Origin: Halobacillus alkaliphilus
GTDB lineage: Bacteria; Bacillota; Bacilli; Bacillales; Halobacillaceae
DNA: 64,000 bases
Direction: 5' to 3'
Assembly: GCF_900113125.1 (NCBI RefSeq)
Contig: NZ_FOOG01000002.1
Location: 1 to 64,000, forward strand
The notes under the pieces are model-generated. The model ran no database searches. It was not told the DNA's origin and saw only the letters and a list, made by a program, of their open reading frames with translations. The position numbers and the translations under genes are program-made. Below, piece by piece: positions 26,546 to 35,631 of this stretch. Within the stretch, counting starts at the first letter, position 1. Each line of letters starts with the position of its first letter.

Positions 26546-27193
26546 TTAATACAGGCGTTTCTTATAACTTTCTTTCAAATCTTCCTCTACCGATTCTTCA
26601 GTTATACTCCGTGTACTAGCATGAGCAGCCATTATTTTAGCAGCAGATGGAAGCTTCTCTGTTTTCGGCCAGTGCTCCGGTTCCCATAGTTTCGAACGTT
26701 TAAAGGCTTTCGCACAATGGAGGAAACACTCTTTCACTTCAACTCCTATACCCAACAATGGAGCTTTTCCTTGAACGGTCATCTTCTCAAGATATTCAGG
26801 GTCTCTCGTTATATAAGCTGTTCCGTTTACTCGCAAGGTTTCTCCCGTCCCTGGGATCATAAAAAGCAAACCCACGGATGGCTGCGATAATATATTTTGT
26901 ATAGAATCCAAACGTTTATTGCCTTTTCTTTCAGGAATAATAAGCCTTGCAGAATCTAATACGTGGACAAAGCCTGGCTGATCTCCACGAGGAGAAGCGT
27001 CGCAATCTCCAAATTGGTTCACCGTAGAAAGAACTAAAAACGGAGAATGGTTCATAAATTCTATACAGTTTTGATCCAGGTAAGAAATTACTTTATTCTT
27101 AGCTAATCCCCCGGGATCACCTGCCACTTCACGCAGTTCAGCTATCGAATGGACGAGATTTTTGAAAGGTGGCTCGCTTTTCAAAACATTCAC
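26546..27193 (-). CDS. Pyridoxamine 5'-phosphate oxidase-family (FMN-binding) protein
   Basis: 215 residues. The split-barrel flavin-binding family is indicated by FLVLSTVNQFGDCDASPRGDQPG near 52-74, then RLIIPERKGNKRLDSIQNIL near 83-102 and VGLLFMIPGTGETLRVNG near 107-124. This longer subfamily (about 200 residues, often labelled MSMEG_1061 type) has an extra C-terminal region with FLHCAKAFKRSKLWEPE. Such proteins use FMN or F420 to reduce unknown substrates. Start at ATG with a close GGGAG; a TTG three codons later is an alternative. It may be transcribed alone. Confidence 0.8.
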   Translation of the reverse strand: MNVLKSEPPFKNLVHSIAELREVAGDPGGLAKNKVISYLDQNCIEFMNHSPFLVLSTVNQFGDCDASPRGDQPGFVHVLDSARLIIPERKGNKRLDSIQNILSQPSVGLLFMIPGTGETLRVNGTAYITRDPEYLEKMTVQGKAPLLGIGVEVKECFLHCAKAFKRSKLWEPEHWPKTEKLPSAAKIMAAHASTRSITEESVEEDLKESYKKRLY

Positions 27194-27260
27194 TCCCTGA
27201 GAGACTCGTATTTTAATAGATTCTGATCACAAGTGGTAGTTACAACTGTTTTATAAAGTC

Positions 27261-27548
27261 TTAAGAAGTAACAGAGGCATTTACAAAAGCTAATACCGCA
27301 AGGACAGAATACCAACCGATCGATCCTGCACTAATGGAAAGTACCATCACCGAGCCAATAGAAAGGAAACTCTTAGGCTGGCGCCTTTTCTTCACAAAAA
27401 CATATCCGGAAAACAGAAGACTGAATAGCAGAAATGTGCCGAAGAATAAAAGCCAGAATCCGTTTAAGCGTATGGAATTCCAAAATAATGTTGTTGTTAT
27501 AAAAAAGACATTACCGGCAGCGGCCAGAAGTAAGAGAAAAGCTCTCAT
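27261..27548 (-). CDS. Three-helix membrane protein, unknown function
   Basis: 95 residues. Three predicted membrane segments (about 2-20, 30-50, 64-90), a basic loop VKKRRQPKS between the second and third, and a very hydrophobic C-terminus. GGAAGGATCG precedes the ATG. No known motif. The 67-base gap to the oxidase-like gene downstream leaves co-transcription possible. The 224 bases upstream contain only a short open stretch without a start codon. Confidence 0.5.
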   Translation of the reverse strand: MRAFLLLLAAAGNVFFITTTLFWNSIRLNGFWLLFFGTFLLFSLLFSGYVFVKKRRQPKSFLSIGSVMVLSISAGSIGWYSVLAVLAFVNASVTS

Positions 27549-27772
27549 TCGATCCTTCCTTTCTTTTTAAGAAGCGCCTGTTTCCAGTAATTTTGGACTA
27601 TTTCCTTCAACTAGCTGCTTTAAAGCTTCGATTCGTTTAACCTTTTTTAAAGTGAGCAGTGAAATTAAGGTTACGAGAAGATGTGTTCCATAATGTTAGG
27701 TTTATTTTAACATTATTAACCAGCAAAAGCATAAACCTATTACCAATGTTCCCCACTAAAAAAAGCCGCATA

Positions 27773-28933
27773 TCACTTTGGAATCCGGGCCCTGTTCATA
27801 TTCACGAACTTCCTGATGATCGGAAGTACACTAATCCGCATCGTAACATCACGAATGAAGATCCTCCATCGTGTATCCGGGAGAAAGTAATGAGCAAATC
27901 TTCTTCCAGATGCCTGCGTTTTCATAACCTGCGGTTTTAAATCGACTTCGTACTTATCCAATGCCTGTGTTACGTCGTTATTCTCCTGCAAACAGCGCGC
28001 CAATACATAAGCGCCAGTCATAGCGAGAGACGCTCCCTGGCCCGCCATCAGTGAAACCGCCTGGCAGGAGTCTCCTGCCAGGACGACTCGCCCCTTGCTC
28101 CAGTGAGGCATGACCACCTGGGAAACCTCGTCATAATAAAAATCTGATGTTTCCTCTGCTTTATTGAGCAATTCCGGGACGATCCATCCCATATGTTTGA
28201 AGTGATTTTTCAACTCATCTTCAGCTTCTTCTCTAGATAAATGCTCCTCTTTTTTGGAAGATTTATATAAAAAGAACGTCGCTGACCGGTCTCCTCTGAT
28301 CGGATAGACGGAAGCCTGGAGTCCCGGGGATGATAAGGAATAAAAAGCGTTGTTTAATTCCTTATTCATATTGGAATTTTCTATAATATATGCAGCTGTA
28401 TCATACCCCATGTGCTTGATATAGTTCTGATGATCGCCAAATACTAAAGAACGCACGCGGGACCTTACTCCATCAGCTCCCACTACTACATCTGCAGTAT
28501 CCCGGCTGCCATCGGATAATGTTACATGCACTTGATCGTCATCCTGCTGGATATCATCTATCGTTTCTCCAAATTTGAAATCGACCCGATCCTTCACCAG
28601 ATCATATAAAACCTGCTCTAAATCTCCTCTCAGGAAGTTAAAATGGCGTCCATTAAATAAATATCTGAGAGAAGGGTAAGGAAGCTTGAACTTAAACTTG
28701 CCATCCTCGTTCAGAAACTCCAAACCTGAAATGGGATAATGGATGCGGCTAAGCTGATCCAGAATTTCCATTTTCTCTGCTACGTCATAGCCAGGTCCAA
28801 AAAAGTCCATCATATACCCTTCTGTTCTTAATTCTGAAGCCTTTTCTATGATCTGCACATCATTTCCATTCCTATTCAGCCAATAAGCCAAAGTCAACCC
28901 AGCGATACCTCCGCCTACAATAATGACTTTCAT
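27773..28933 (-). CDS. FAD-dependent monooxygenase (PHBH/TetX-like)
   Basis: 386 residues, group A flavoprotein hydroxylase. GGGIAGLTLAYWL at 7-19 binds the ADP part of FAD, VVGADGVRSRVRS near 152-164 is the DG motif that contacts both FAD and NAD(P)H, and VVLAGDSCQAVSLMAGQGAS near 286-305 is the GD motif. The family uses NAD(P)H and oxygen to hydroxylate aromatic or polycyclic compounds; TetX-like members inactivate tetracyclines, but no substrate can be deduced here. AAAGGAG precedes the ATG. It lies 50 bases downstream of an AraC/GyrI regulator on the same strand, probably as an inducible pair. Confidence 0.85.
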   Translation of the reverse strand: MKVIIVGGGIAGLTLAYWLNRNGNDVQIIEKASELRTEGYMMDFFGPGYDVAEKMEILDQLSRIHYPISGLEFLNEDGKFKFKLPYPSLRYLFNGRHFNFLRGDLEQVLYDLVKDRVDFKFGETIDDIQQDDDQVHVTLSDGSRDTADVVVGADGVRSRVRSLVFGDHQNYIKHMGYDTAAYIIENSNMNKELNNAFYSLSSPGLQASVYPIRGDRSATFFLYKSSKKEEHLSREEAEDELKNHFKHMGWIVPELLNKAEETSDFYYDEVSQVVMPHWSKGRVVLAGDSCQAVSLMAGQGASLAMTGAYVLARCLQENNDVTQALDKYEVDLKPQVMKTQASGRRFAHYFLPDTRWRIFIRDVTMRISVLPIIRKFVNMNRARIPK

Positions 28934-28983
28934 TACGCAAGACTCCTTTCTAATAGGTTTCTACTCGCTTAACGTTCCTTCAT

Positions 28984-29844
28984 TTACTTTACCGGAATCC
29001 ATATTTCTGAATAATAGTCTTTGCTAAAAGGATCATCCGCAGAATAGACCTCCAGATCTGGGGTTCCGGCATGTTCGTACCCGCTGGACGGAAACCATTC
29101 TGAATATATTTGCTTCCACACCTTCTGGATAGACAAAGGCATGGGACCATGTACTTCGAATACGGCCCATTTAGAAGCAGGCAGCTCCAGGTTTGAGAAA
29201 TGTTCAGGCATCTCTCCTTTGTGAGCAGCTGCAATCCAATAATCCATCAGATTAGCCTGGACATGACTTTTATCCACACATACACCGAGAAGTCCCTGAA
29301 TATCTCCATCATTTAATTTGTTTAACTCCTCAGACGTTCCATCTTCATTCACCTGCTCCCAAAGCTTAGGAATAACTCGCTGATTCTCTCCATTTTCGCA
29401 GGACAGCTCTCGCTTCATTCCCACTACTTGAATGGGACCTTTTTCTACCATGTGATATACCATAGGTTCTGCTCCTTTCACATTCACCTGGATCACCAGG
29501 CGGTTATAAGATTGCACCTTTCCTGTATAGCACTTCGCTTCTCTAGGTGTGATACCGTGCTGTTTTTTGAATGCTTTCGCGAAAGATTCAGGAGTGTCAT
29601 ATCCATACTTTAAGGCTATTTCGATCACTTTTAAACTGGTTTTGGAAAGTTCATGAGCAGCAAGCGTCAATCTTCTTTTCCTGAGATACTCAGCCACTGG
29701 TACCTCTGTCAAAAGTGTAAACATACGTTGAAAATGAAAGACAGACATATCAGCGTGGTTTGCGACTGCTTCAACCGAAATGTCCTCAAGGATATGGTTT
29801 TCCATATAATCAATCGACCGCTGCAATGAGTCAACTAACGTCAT
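28984..29844 (-). CDS. AraC-family regulator with GyrI-like effector domain
   Basis: 286 residues. Two AraC-type helix-turn-helix motifs fill residues 1-105 (SVEAVANHADMSVFHFQRMF and LKVIEIALKYGYDTPESFAK), followed from about 125 by a GyrI/SOUL-type ligand-binding domain (YHMVEKGPIQVVGMKRELSC to KDYYSEIWIPVK). Relatives such as Rob or BltR-like proteins bind hydrophobic drugs and activate efflux or detoxification genes. ATG at 29844 is preferred over a GTG three codons earlier because GGGAG is then at normal distance. The downstream FAD monooxygenase is the likely target. Confidence 0.85.
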   Translation of the reverse strand: MTLVDSLQRSIDYMENHILEDISVEAVANHADMSVFHFQRMFTLLTEVPVAEYLRKRRLTLAAHELSKTSLKVIEIALKYGYDTPESFAKAFKKQHGITPREAKCYTGKVQSYNRLVIQVNVKGAEPMVYHMVEKGPIQVVGMKRELSCENGENQRVIPKLWEQVNEDGTSEELNKLNDGDIQGLLGVCVDKSHVQANLMDYWIAAAHKGEMPEHFSNLELPASKWAVFEVHGPMPLSIQKVWKQIYSEWFPSSGYEHAGTPDLEVYSADDPFSKDYYSEIWIPVK

Positions 29845-29853
29845 ATGAATCAC

Positions 29854-30178
29854 TCCCTAAGTCTATGTTAACCTGTAGCGATGGTGAAATCCTGTCTATT
29901 TCTGCTTGGATGGAACAGGTTTAGGAAAAGTTTTCTTCTATTATACCACCGCCAGTCTATCTCAATTGTAAAAGGCTCACGCTTCATTATGGTTTTTTAT
30001 TAACTTAAAAAACCTTCCAATTAGTAAATTACTTCTGGGCCTAAAACTAAAAAGAGAACTGTTCCACACTTTGCCGGTTACCTTGCTCAAGCGATGCGAT
30101 TTTTTTATAAAACAGTATAACGTCGATAGCACTATCACATAATACCCTTGAAAATACTTACACAGGAGTGAACTTTAA
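29854..30178. other. Divergent intergenic region without a gene
   Basis: About 325 AT-rich bases between the AraC-type gene and the DUF3231 gene. It should carry both promoters. No open frame with a ribosome binding site, no terminator-like stem and no clear palindrome were found. Confidence 0.4.
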
Positions 30179-30679
30179 ATGGGAATTCTGAGTGGTAGTC
30201 AACAAAAAGAACCGTTGCATTATGGTGAAGTGTTTAGTCTTTGGAGTTACTTAACCGCAGTTAAGGGAACTTCAGCAACGTATCAAACCCTTTACAACCA
30301 TGCCGGAGACAAAGAACTGAAAAGACTTTTAGAAGAACTCGTACAAGGTATTAAGCAAGAATCGAGAGATATTGAAGATATCCTTAAAGCTAATGGTATT
30401 GTATTGCCTCCTACTCCGCCAGAACGTTCGGTTGCAGATTTAGAAGATATTCCCGTCGGCGCACGGATGAATGATCCCGAAATAAGTGCAGCTATTTCTC
30501 TGAACATTGCTCAGGGACTTGTTGCCTGCAGCCAAGCTATCGGCCAATCAACACGTGAAGATGTTGCTATGTTATTTGGCCAGTTGCATATGAATAAAGC
30601 GCAAGCTGGAGCTAAAGCTCTCCGATTAAACAAAGAAAAAGGCTGGCTTATCCTCCCTCCTATGCATAAGAGTAAGTAA
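30179..30679 (+). CDS. DUF3231-family protein (CotF/YraF-like, ferritin-like helical)
   Basis: 166 residues, almost entirely helical: LHYGEVFSLWSYLTAVKGTSATYQTLYNHAGD at the N-terminus, then a Leu/Glu-rich helix, a proline-rich break (LPPTPPERS near 77-85) and MNDPEISAAISLNIAQGLVACSQAIGQ. This pattern fits single-module DUF3231 proteins found in spore-forming bacilli, some of which are associated with spore coats. ACAGGAGTG precedes the ATG. Monocistronic with a strong terminator. Role in sporulation is family-based inference only. Confidence 0.75.
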   Translation: MGILSGSQQKEPLHYGEVFSLWSYLTAVKGTSATYQTLYNHAGDKELKRLLEELVQGIKQESRDIEDILKANGIVLPPTPPERSVADLEDIPVGARMNDPEISAAISLNIAQGLVACSQAIGQSTREDVAMLFGQLHMNKAQAGAKALRLNKEKGWLILPPMHKSK

Positions 30680-30685
30680 AAACTA

Positions 30686-30720
30686 AGAAAGGCAAGCAGT
30701 CATCCTGCTTGCCTTTTCTT
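30686..30720 (+). terminator. Terminator of the DUF3231 gene
   Basis: AAAGGCAAGCAG-tcat-CCTGCTTGCCTTTTCTT. The stem is flanked by T on one side and A on the other, so it can also end the convergent gene at 30723. Confidence 0.85.
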
Positions 30721-30722
30721 CA

Positions 30723-31061
30723 TTATTTTCTTCCGATTCCAATTGTCCGTCCAGCCTGCTTGATATACTCTCCGTTATCCTGCGCCTGATAAATCTCATG
30801 AATGGTATCAGCTACGGGTCCCGGGAATGAAGCACCCCGGCCCTCCGTTTGATCAATTCCCATTAGCATCTCCTCTAAAGTGGCTACAAGATCGCCCGCC
30901 TGATTTTTCATCGTTCGTGCTGCTTCATCAAGAACAATGTGTTCGATAAAAGCGTCGGTAGCCAGGCTGAAAGCGCGGCTATATTCCGCATCATTCATGT
31001 ACCCGTTATAATCAACCCATTCCGCCGGGACGGATTTACAGTAGAGAAAGGATGGTTTCAT
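30723..31061 (-). pseudogene. Hotdog thioesterase of the carnitine cluster, internally deleted
   Basis: 112 codons in one open frame. The N-terminal half (PAEWVDYNGYMNDAEYSRAF) has the hotdog-thioesterase signature with the catalytic-type D in WVDYNGYMND, and the C-terminal half (GDLVATLEEMLMGIDQTEGR) matches the end of the fold. The central strands that normally separate them (roughly 45-50 residues) are absent: DEAAR runs directly into TMKNQAGDLVAT. An in-frame deletion inside the fold would destroy it, so this is probably a relic although no frame is broken. AAAGGAG precedes the ATG at 31061. It lies directly after a remnant of carnitine 3-dehydrogenase, its usual operon partner. Confidence 0.6.
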
Positions 31062-31232
31062 GTTTGAACGCTCCTTTAATAGTGAGTTTTCTCTGTCTCT
31101 TTCGGCCAATATTCCTGAACAAGATCATAAAGAAGAACGAGAAACTCATTTCGGTTCTGATCAAAGGCATAATGCCAGAAGTACTTGAACCAATGATCGC
31201 ATCTGCTTTCGCGTGCCGATCAATTGCCCCGC
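31062..31232 (-). pseudogene. Fragments of carnitine 3-dehydrogenase (3-hydroxyacyl-CoA dehydrogenase family)
   Basis: On the minus strand, right after the stop codon of the amine oxidase, about 25 codons read QSLSGAIDRHAKADAIIGSS then TSGIMP, the end of the Rossmann half of carnitine/3-hydroxyacyl-CoA dehydrogenases. In a second frame overlapping the end of this piece, a reading FDQNRNEFLVLLYDLVQEYW runs to a TAA just before the thioesterase ribosome binding site and resembles the family's C-terminal helix. The first hundred or so residues and the middle are missing. At least one deletion with frame change is needed to explain the picture. Confidence 0.5.
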
Positions 31233-32702
31233 TTAGGCTCTGTTATTTATTTCATAAGCGGTTCGTATTCCTGACTCTATCGCCCCTTCCAGCCACCCAT
31301 GAAAGGATGAAGTATGTTCTCCGGCAAAATGTAATCTTCCTTCTGGCTGCCGGATCACTTCAGAAAAATCCTGCCCCTGTCCCGGAAGAAACAAGGTGAA
31401 AGCCCCGGCTGAATATTCATCCAATGACCAGTTATAGGAAAATGCTGTCATAAATTCCTGATAGACAATCTTTCCATATATTTTGGATAAGTCATTCAGC
31501 AATTCACGGACCATCTCATCGTGTGGGAGGCTGGCCCACAGAATAGCATCCTGCCCCCAACTGTAACTGGCCAGTAAAACGGCAGGTCCTCCTGTACCTA
31601 TCCCTTGACTTGGAATATAAGAAAATCTTGAAGGTTGATCAGAGATGGCATTCCCCACTCCGGCCTTCTCCCAAAAACGATGTCTAAATTCAATCCCAAT
31701 TTTAACAGCAGGCACATTGATAAGTTCCCGAATAATCTGCCATTTCTCAAACGATATCGAATGATAAGGGAAGACATCTATGAACTGAAAAACTGGAAAA
31801 GGAACCGTAACAATTCCGTAGTCTCCCTCATAATGATGCCATGTTCCGCTAACCCGGTCTCTCGCCTGTATCCTTACGCCCTGGGAACTTTGATAAATTC
31901 TCTCAACTTTTCTGTTCAGGCGGATCTCATGTAAAAGCTCTGGTACGAAGGAGTAAGGAAGACGGTCATTCCCTCCCTCAATTTCAAAGAAACGCTCACT
32001 CTTACCAAAGATCGGATAAATAATATCGGTCAAAATATCTACAAAGGAAAACTCCGGAAAACCTTCAAGACCTAACATGACACCGATACTCCTGATAGTA
32101 TAGGTGGATAATGGCTTTCCAATCGGATTAAATTCAAGAAACTCCCCCATGGAGTAATGGGCGTACTCCGCTTTTAACCGCTTCTGTTCTTCCGGGGAAC
32201 TGTTGGAATAGAGGTCCAGAAATGGTTGAACCGCCTCCAGAAATAGATTAGTGGCGGTTCTGCCTTTTTCATTATCATTGACAGGGAATTGCAAGATATC
32301 TGGATTTTCCTCATACACTTTTCTTGTGGTAAGTACGTTATTAACGTATATCAAATCCACTGGAGAGGAGTTAATGAAAGGATGAAGCGGCAGCAGGTAT
32401 CGTCTACTGTATTCCAGCACTAATTCATGGTTATCCGGGATTCTCATGGCGCCAACATCTATATAATTTCCAGGGGTAAACGGTTTTCTTACCGTATATA
32501 CTCGCCCTCCGATCCGGTCGCTGCCCTCTAATAAGGTTACGTGATGTCCCGCTCTTTTTAACAAAGAGGCGGCAACAAGACCAGCCATCCCGGCGCCGAT
32601 AATCAAAACCTTTTTCGAATAGTCTTTTCTTTCTAACCCGTTTTTTATGATAGAAAGCATTTGATCAGGATAGTTCAATACCTCATCAGTCCGTACAGTC
32701 AT
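31233..32702 (-). CDS. Flavin amine oxidase (L-amino-acid oxidase-like, YobN-like)
   Basis: 489 residues. The FAD-binding segment KVLIIGAGMAGLVAASLLKR lies near 31-50, followed by LLEGSDRIGGRVYT (57-70); the C-terminus has GRLHFAGEHTSSFHGWLEGA, which closes around the flavin. The length and the N-terminal LNYPDQMLSIIKNGLER preface are typical of the L-amino-acid oxidase group, including B. subtilis YobN. It would oxidise an amino acid or amine with release of peroxide and ammonia; the substrate is unknown. Its stop codon borders the carnitine-dehydrogenase remnant, so the recombination that damaged that cluster ended here. Confidence 0.85.
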   Translation of the reverse strand: MTVRTDEVLNYPDQMLSIIKNGLERKDYSKKVLIIGAGMAGLVAASLLKRAGHHVTLLEGSDRIGGRVYTVRKPFTPGNYIDVGAMRIPDNHELVLEYSRRYLLPLHPFINSSPVDLIYVNNVLTTRKVYEENPDILQFPVNDNEKGRTATNLFLEAVQPFLDLYSNSSPEEQKRLKAEYAHYSMGEFLEFNPIGKPLSTYTIRSIGVMLGLEGFPEFSFVDILTDIIYPIFGKSERFFEIEGGNDRLPYSFVPELLHEIRLNRKVERIYQSSQGVRIQARDRVSGTWHHYEGDYGIVTVPFPVFQFIDVFPYHSISFEKWQIIRELINVPAVKIGIEFRHRFWEKAGVGNAISDQPSRFSYIPSQGIGTGGPAVLLASYSWGQDAILWASLPHDEMVRELLNDLSKIYGKIVYQEFMTAFSYNWSLDEYSAGAFTLFLPGQGQDFSEVIRQPEGRLHFAGEHTSSFHGWLEGAIESGIRTAYEINNRA

Positions 32703-33078
32703 ACATCTTCCACCTCATTTAATACATGTATATTAAATAAAGAGGGGCAATATTTGCGCCAGCATATCTCAAAACTTCTTTCGGTTAAATATGAATAAGT
32801 AAAGATCTATTTCGTGGAATATTTTTTGAGTCATTCATCTCTTGCCTTACCAAACATAATGTTGTTAGAGGAGTCTGGTCAATATAAGTCGGCTCTAATC
32901 ATAACCAAAGGTTTAATTCATCTGTAGGTATAATCAACCTAAAAACTGCTTCGTATAAAATGTAAGAAGAAAATCATAATAGAAAGGAAGCTAAAGTCCT
33001 GTGTTCTGCGCTTTTTAAGTGCAGCGGTTGGTTAGTTAGAGAAAGGATCAAAAGGCGTGCGAAAGGAAAGGTTATTTC
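32703..33078. other. Gene-free region before the deacetylase gene
   Basis: About 375 bases. Near 32720-32737 an AT-rich stretch contains the palindrome ATACATGTAT 17 bases upstream of the amine oxidase start, a possible operator. No open frame with a ribosome binding site and no other structure is apparent. Confidence 0.4.
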
Positions 33079-33852
33079 ATGTTAGATCGAATTTTTGTTT
33101 TATTAGCAGCCACGTTGCTTTCCCTTATGAGCTTTACCACGCTTTCCAGTGCCCACCCGGCTCATTACCCATTACAAACCGAATTCCCTGACCATATGCT
33201 CTATCAGGGTCAGATCGAGGGTAAAATGATAGCTCTTACGTTCGACGATGGTCCAGACCAGCAGTACACACCTGAGATATTAGATATTTTAAACGAACAC
33301 AAGGTGAAAGCCACCTTTTTTTTAATGGGATCCCGTGTGGTTAAGCATCCTGATGTTACAAAGCGAATAGTCAACGAAGGGCACGCGATTGGGAATCATA
33401 CGTACTGGCATCCGAATCTGGCTGAAGCTGATATTCATCAAATGGAATGGGAAATTAATCATACTAATAATCAAATATATCAAGCCACCGGGAAAACCAC
33501 CCAATGGTTTAGAGCCCCCTATGGCGCTTTAAACCAGCAGCAGGTATTGAGCCTCGGATTTTTGGGATATAAGGGGATAGGCTGGTCTATTGATACAGAA
33601 GATTGGAAAGGGCCGGGCAAAAAAGCAATAACCCGGCAAGTTATCAATAATGTGCACCCCGGCGCGATTATTTTAATGCATAATGCGGGCCACTGGACGC
33701 AGGATTTAAGTGGTACTGCAGAATCTCTCGATGAGCTGATTCCCCTGCTTAAAAGAAACGGGTACCAATTCGTTACGATCCCGCAGATGTGGCAGCTTAA
33801 TCATCACGGTCAAATTTCTTCTAAGCAAGCAGATGAGCGACCATTAAAATAG
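33079..33852 (+). CDS. Secreted polysaccharide deacetylase (NodB domain)
   Basis: 257 residues. A signal peptide (about 1-25, ending LSSAHP) precedes a NodB domain. Metal and catalytic motifs are complete: TFDDGPD with D56 and D57, HAIGNHTYWH with H107 and H111 as zinc ligands, RAPYG at 145-149, and IILMHN with the catalytic histidine near residue 190. The enzyme removes acetyl groups from peptidoglycan or another N-acetylated glycan outside the cell; B. subtilis has several such proteins (PdaA, YheN, YlxY types) and I cannot choose. GAAAGGAAAGG precedes the ATG. Monocistronic. Confidence 0.88.
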   Translation: MLDRIFVLLAATLLSLMSFTTLSSAHPAHYPLQTEFPDHMLYQGQIEGKMIALTFDDGPDQQYTPEILDILNEHKVKATFFLMGSRVVKHPDVTKRIVNEGHAIGNHTYWHPNLAEADIHQMEWEINHTNNQIYQATGKTTQWFRAPYGALNQQQVLSLGFLGYKGIGWSIDTEDWKGPGKKAITRQVINNVHPGAIILMHNAGHWTQDLSGTAESLDELIPLLKRNGYQFVTIPQMWQLNHHGQISSKQADERPLK

Positions 33853-33873
33853 TAACGTTGTTATACTTGATCT

Positions 33874-34176
33874 TTAACCTATGTAGATATCTTTAAATTC
33901 CTTAATTGTTGTTCTTTCTTTATTCAGTGTCTCTTTCATTTTCTTGCCACACTTTTCACTGCAAAGAGCGAACATCGCGTCGGCTCCATCCTTTTTAGCA
34001 TCAGAGCCTGCGGCCGTTACAATTATAGGAACACTAGTATTCCGAGTCTCTAACCACAATTGAGTGATGGATCCTTCCTGATCTGAATAATCTACACCTT
34101 CAGCAAATTTAACACTTAAACCAAATACAGGATGATTTTCTTTAATTTTTTTCATGCACCAAGAACATCTCAACAT
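33874..34176 (-). CDS. Small cysteine-rich protein, putative zinc binding
   Basis: 100 residues. CSWC at the N-terminus (positions 4-7) and C-SEKC near 72-76 form two CxxC-like pairs, a likely zinc site, around a strand-rich middle (VFGLSVKFAEG, ITQLWLETRNTSVPIIVTAAG). The C-terminal helix is Lys/Glu-rich. No named family. TAAGGACG lies nine bases before the ATG. It faces the deacetylase gene convergently with only 21 bases between the stop codons. Cytoplasmic. Confidence 0.6.
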   Translation of the reverse strand: MLRCSWCMKKIKENHPVFGLSVKFAEGVDYSDQEGSITQLWLETRNTSVPIIVTAAGSDAKKDGADAMFALCSEKCGKKMKETLNKERTTIKEFKDIYIG

Positions 34177-34322
34177 AAGATCACGTCCTTACCTATAATA
34201 GATTTGGATCCAAAGGATAATGTTGCCGTACTCTTGTTATAAAGGTCAATGAATTATCAGACCTCTTCTCCTATAATTATAAACAAACCATCAAGGTACA
34301 CAACCATTCATTAAACGAGATT

Positions 34323-34352
34323 AAAAAACCTTGATCAGCTGAATGATCAAGG
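34323..34352 (-). terminator. Terminator of the membrane protein gene at 34381
   Basis: On the minus strand ACCTTGATC-attcagct-GATCAAGGT runs into TTTTTAAT, 29 bases after the stop codon. Confidence 0.8.
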
Positions 34353-34380
34353 TAGAACTTTTAGTATTGAATTATTCCCA

Positions 34381-34827
34381 TTAATAAGTGCCTGCTAAAA
34401 TACTCTGTATATCATTCAAGCTTGACATTAACGTTATGGTGGGGTAAATCATAAGAAACAATACAGCGAACAAGACGATCCTCTTTTGTTTTCCCCGGTA
34501 TAACTCCTTAATGATCAAAAGAGGCACGGCAAAGATCGATGCGAAGAATAAGAGGTAATCCTGCTTCAGATACCCTACCCTGTCTACCAGCATATCGATA
34601 TGCCATTCCTTATAGTCAACTGGATGAAAGTTGATCTTCTCTTCTTTTAACCCCAACAAATTATGAGACTGCACGAGAACTGTTTCTTCTTTCTTCTCAA
34701 TGATTTCATATCCCAGAGGCGCATAACCGATCTGATAGGCCATGATGTAGGACATCACAAAAGCTATGATCATAAATAAAACATTGAGGAGAAAACCTCT
34801 AATTTTACTTAGTGTCTTTTCACTCAT
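34381..34827 (-). CDS. Membrane protein with extracytoplasmic loop, unknown function
   Basis: 148 residues. One N-terminal membrane helix (about 12-32), a hydrophilic segment of about 55 residues (GYEIIEKKEETVLVQSHNLL to HIDMLVDRVG), then two helices (about 90-106 and 114-133). No recognised motif. GAGGG lies close to the ATG. Transcribed toward its own terminator, probably as a single gene. The 204-base stretch between it and the cysteine-rich gene holds nothing but this terminator. Confidence 0.6.
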   Translation of the reverse strand: MSEKTLSKIRGFLLNVLFMIIAFVMSYIMAYQIGYAPLGYEIIEKKEETVLVQSHNLLGLKEEKINFHPVDYKEWHIDMLVDRVGYLKQDYLLFFASIFAVPLLIIKELYRGKQKRIVLFAVLFLMIYPTITLMSSLNDIQSILAGTY

Positions 34828-34907
34828 ACTCCCTCACCACGCTCCACGGAATGTTTCCTTTTAAATCGCAACCTGATACCTTAATGATATCTGACCACTC
34901 CTAATGT

Positions 34908-35435
34908 TTAATATTTCGTAATGTACGTTAGCAGATCTCTAATGTCCTTCCATCCATATACCACTTCATCCAGCGTTTTACCGGACACTTCAATCTCCGT
35001 AGTATCTATTTTCTCTGCTCCTAATCTTTCATAGAAGAACCGTGAATTATTATCTGCCAATACGAAGACGAGCATAGAATGAATATTCATCTTGTTTAAT
35101 TCGTGAATAATGGGCTCTAACAACCGTTTCCCCACTCCGCTTCTTTGATGCTCTTTTAACACATATATGGCATATAGTTCACCTTCATAATCGGGGTAGT
35201 TTCTCGATCTTTCCTGCCCACCGTTTGAGAAACCTATAATATTCCCTTCACGATTTTCAGCTACATAAACAAGCTGTTTCGTGATCATTTTCTTCCATTT
35301 CTGCGCTCTATTTTCGTAGGTCATGCTTGTTAAATATTCCTCAGGAACGATATGTTCGTAGGTGGAACGCCAGCTATCGACTTGAACTCTTGCCACACCC
35401 TCTGCATCCGTTATAGTTGCTCTTCTAATCTTCAT
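34908..35435 (-). CDS. GNAT-family N-acetyltransferase
   Basis: 175 residues with the complete GNAT fold. The N-terminal strand-helix is MKIRRATITDAEGVARVQVD; the acetyl-CoA pocket is in ELYAIYVLKEHQRSGVGKRL near 86-105 with the R/Q-x-x-G-x-G/A signature QRSGVG; the last third has NNSRFFYERLGAE. It transfers acetyl groups to an amine of an unknown small molecule or protein. AAGGATG precedes the ATG. Isolated gene, with 196 empty bases upstream. Confidence 0.85.
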   Translation of the reverse strand: MKIRRATITDAEGVARVQVDSWRSTYEHIVPEEYLTSMTYENRAQKWKKMITKQLVYVAENREGNIIGFSNGGQERSRNYPDYEGELYAIYVLKEHQRSGVGKRLLEPIIHELNKMNIHSMLVFVLADNNSRFFYERLGAEKIDTTEIEVSGKTLDEVVYGWKDIRDLLTYITKY

Positions 35436-35631
35436 TCTTCACATCCTTATTTTTACACTTTTTGGACAGAGATTACTTAACAATTAGTTCAAAATTATGT
35501 AATAGACTCAATTATATTATCTATTAGCGATGAAGGAATTACGATCTAATCTGGTTTCTATTCTCCTTTCCTTACTGTTCATCCGGAAAAGGGGGACTTA
35601 ATGTGTCCTGAGCCAAAAGCACATAACATTC

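Noticed and set aside
27571-27700. Minus-strand reading of about 42 codons (LISLLTLKKVKRIEALKQLV)
   Set aside because: Protein-like, but it has no start codon or ribosome binding site and is too short to tell a remnant from chance.
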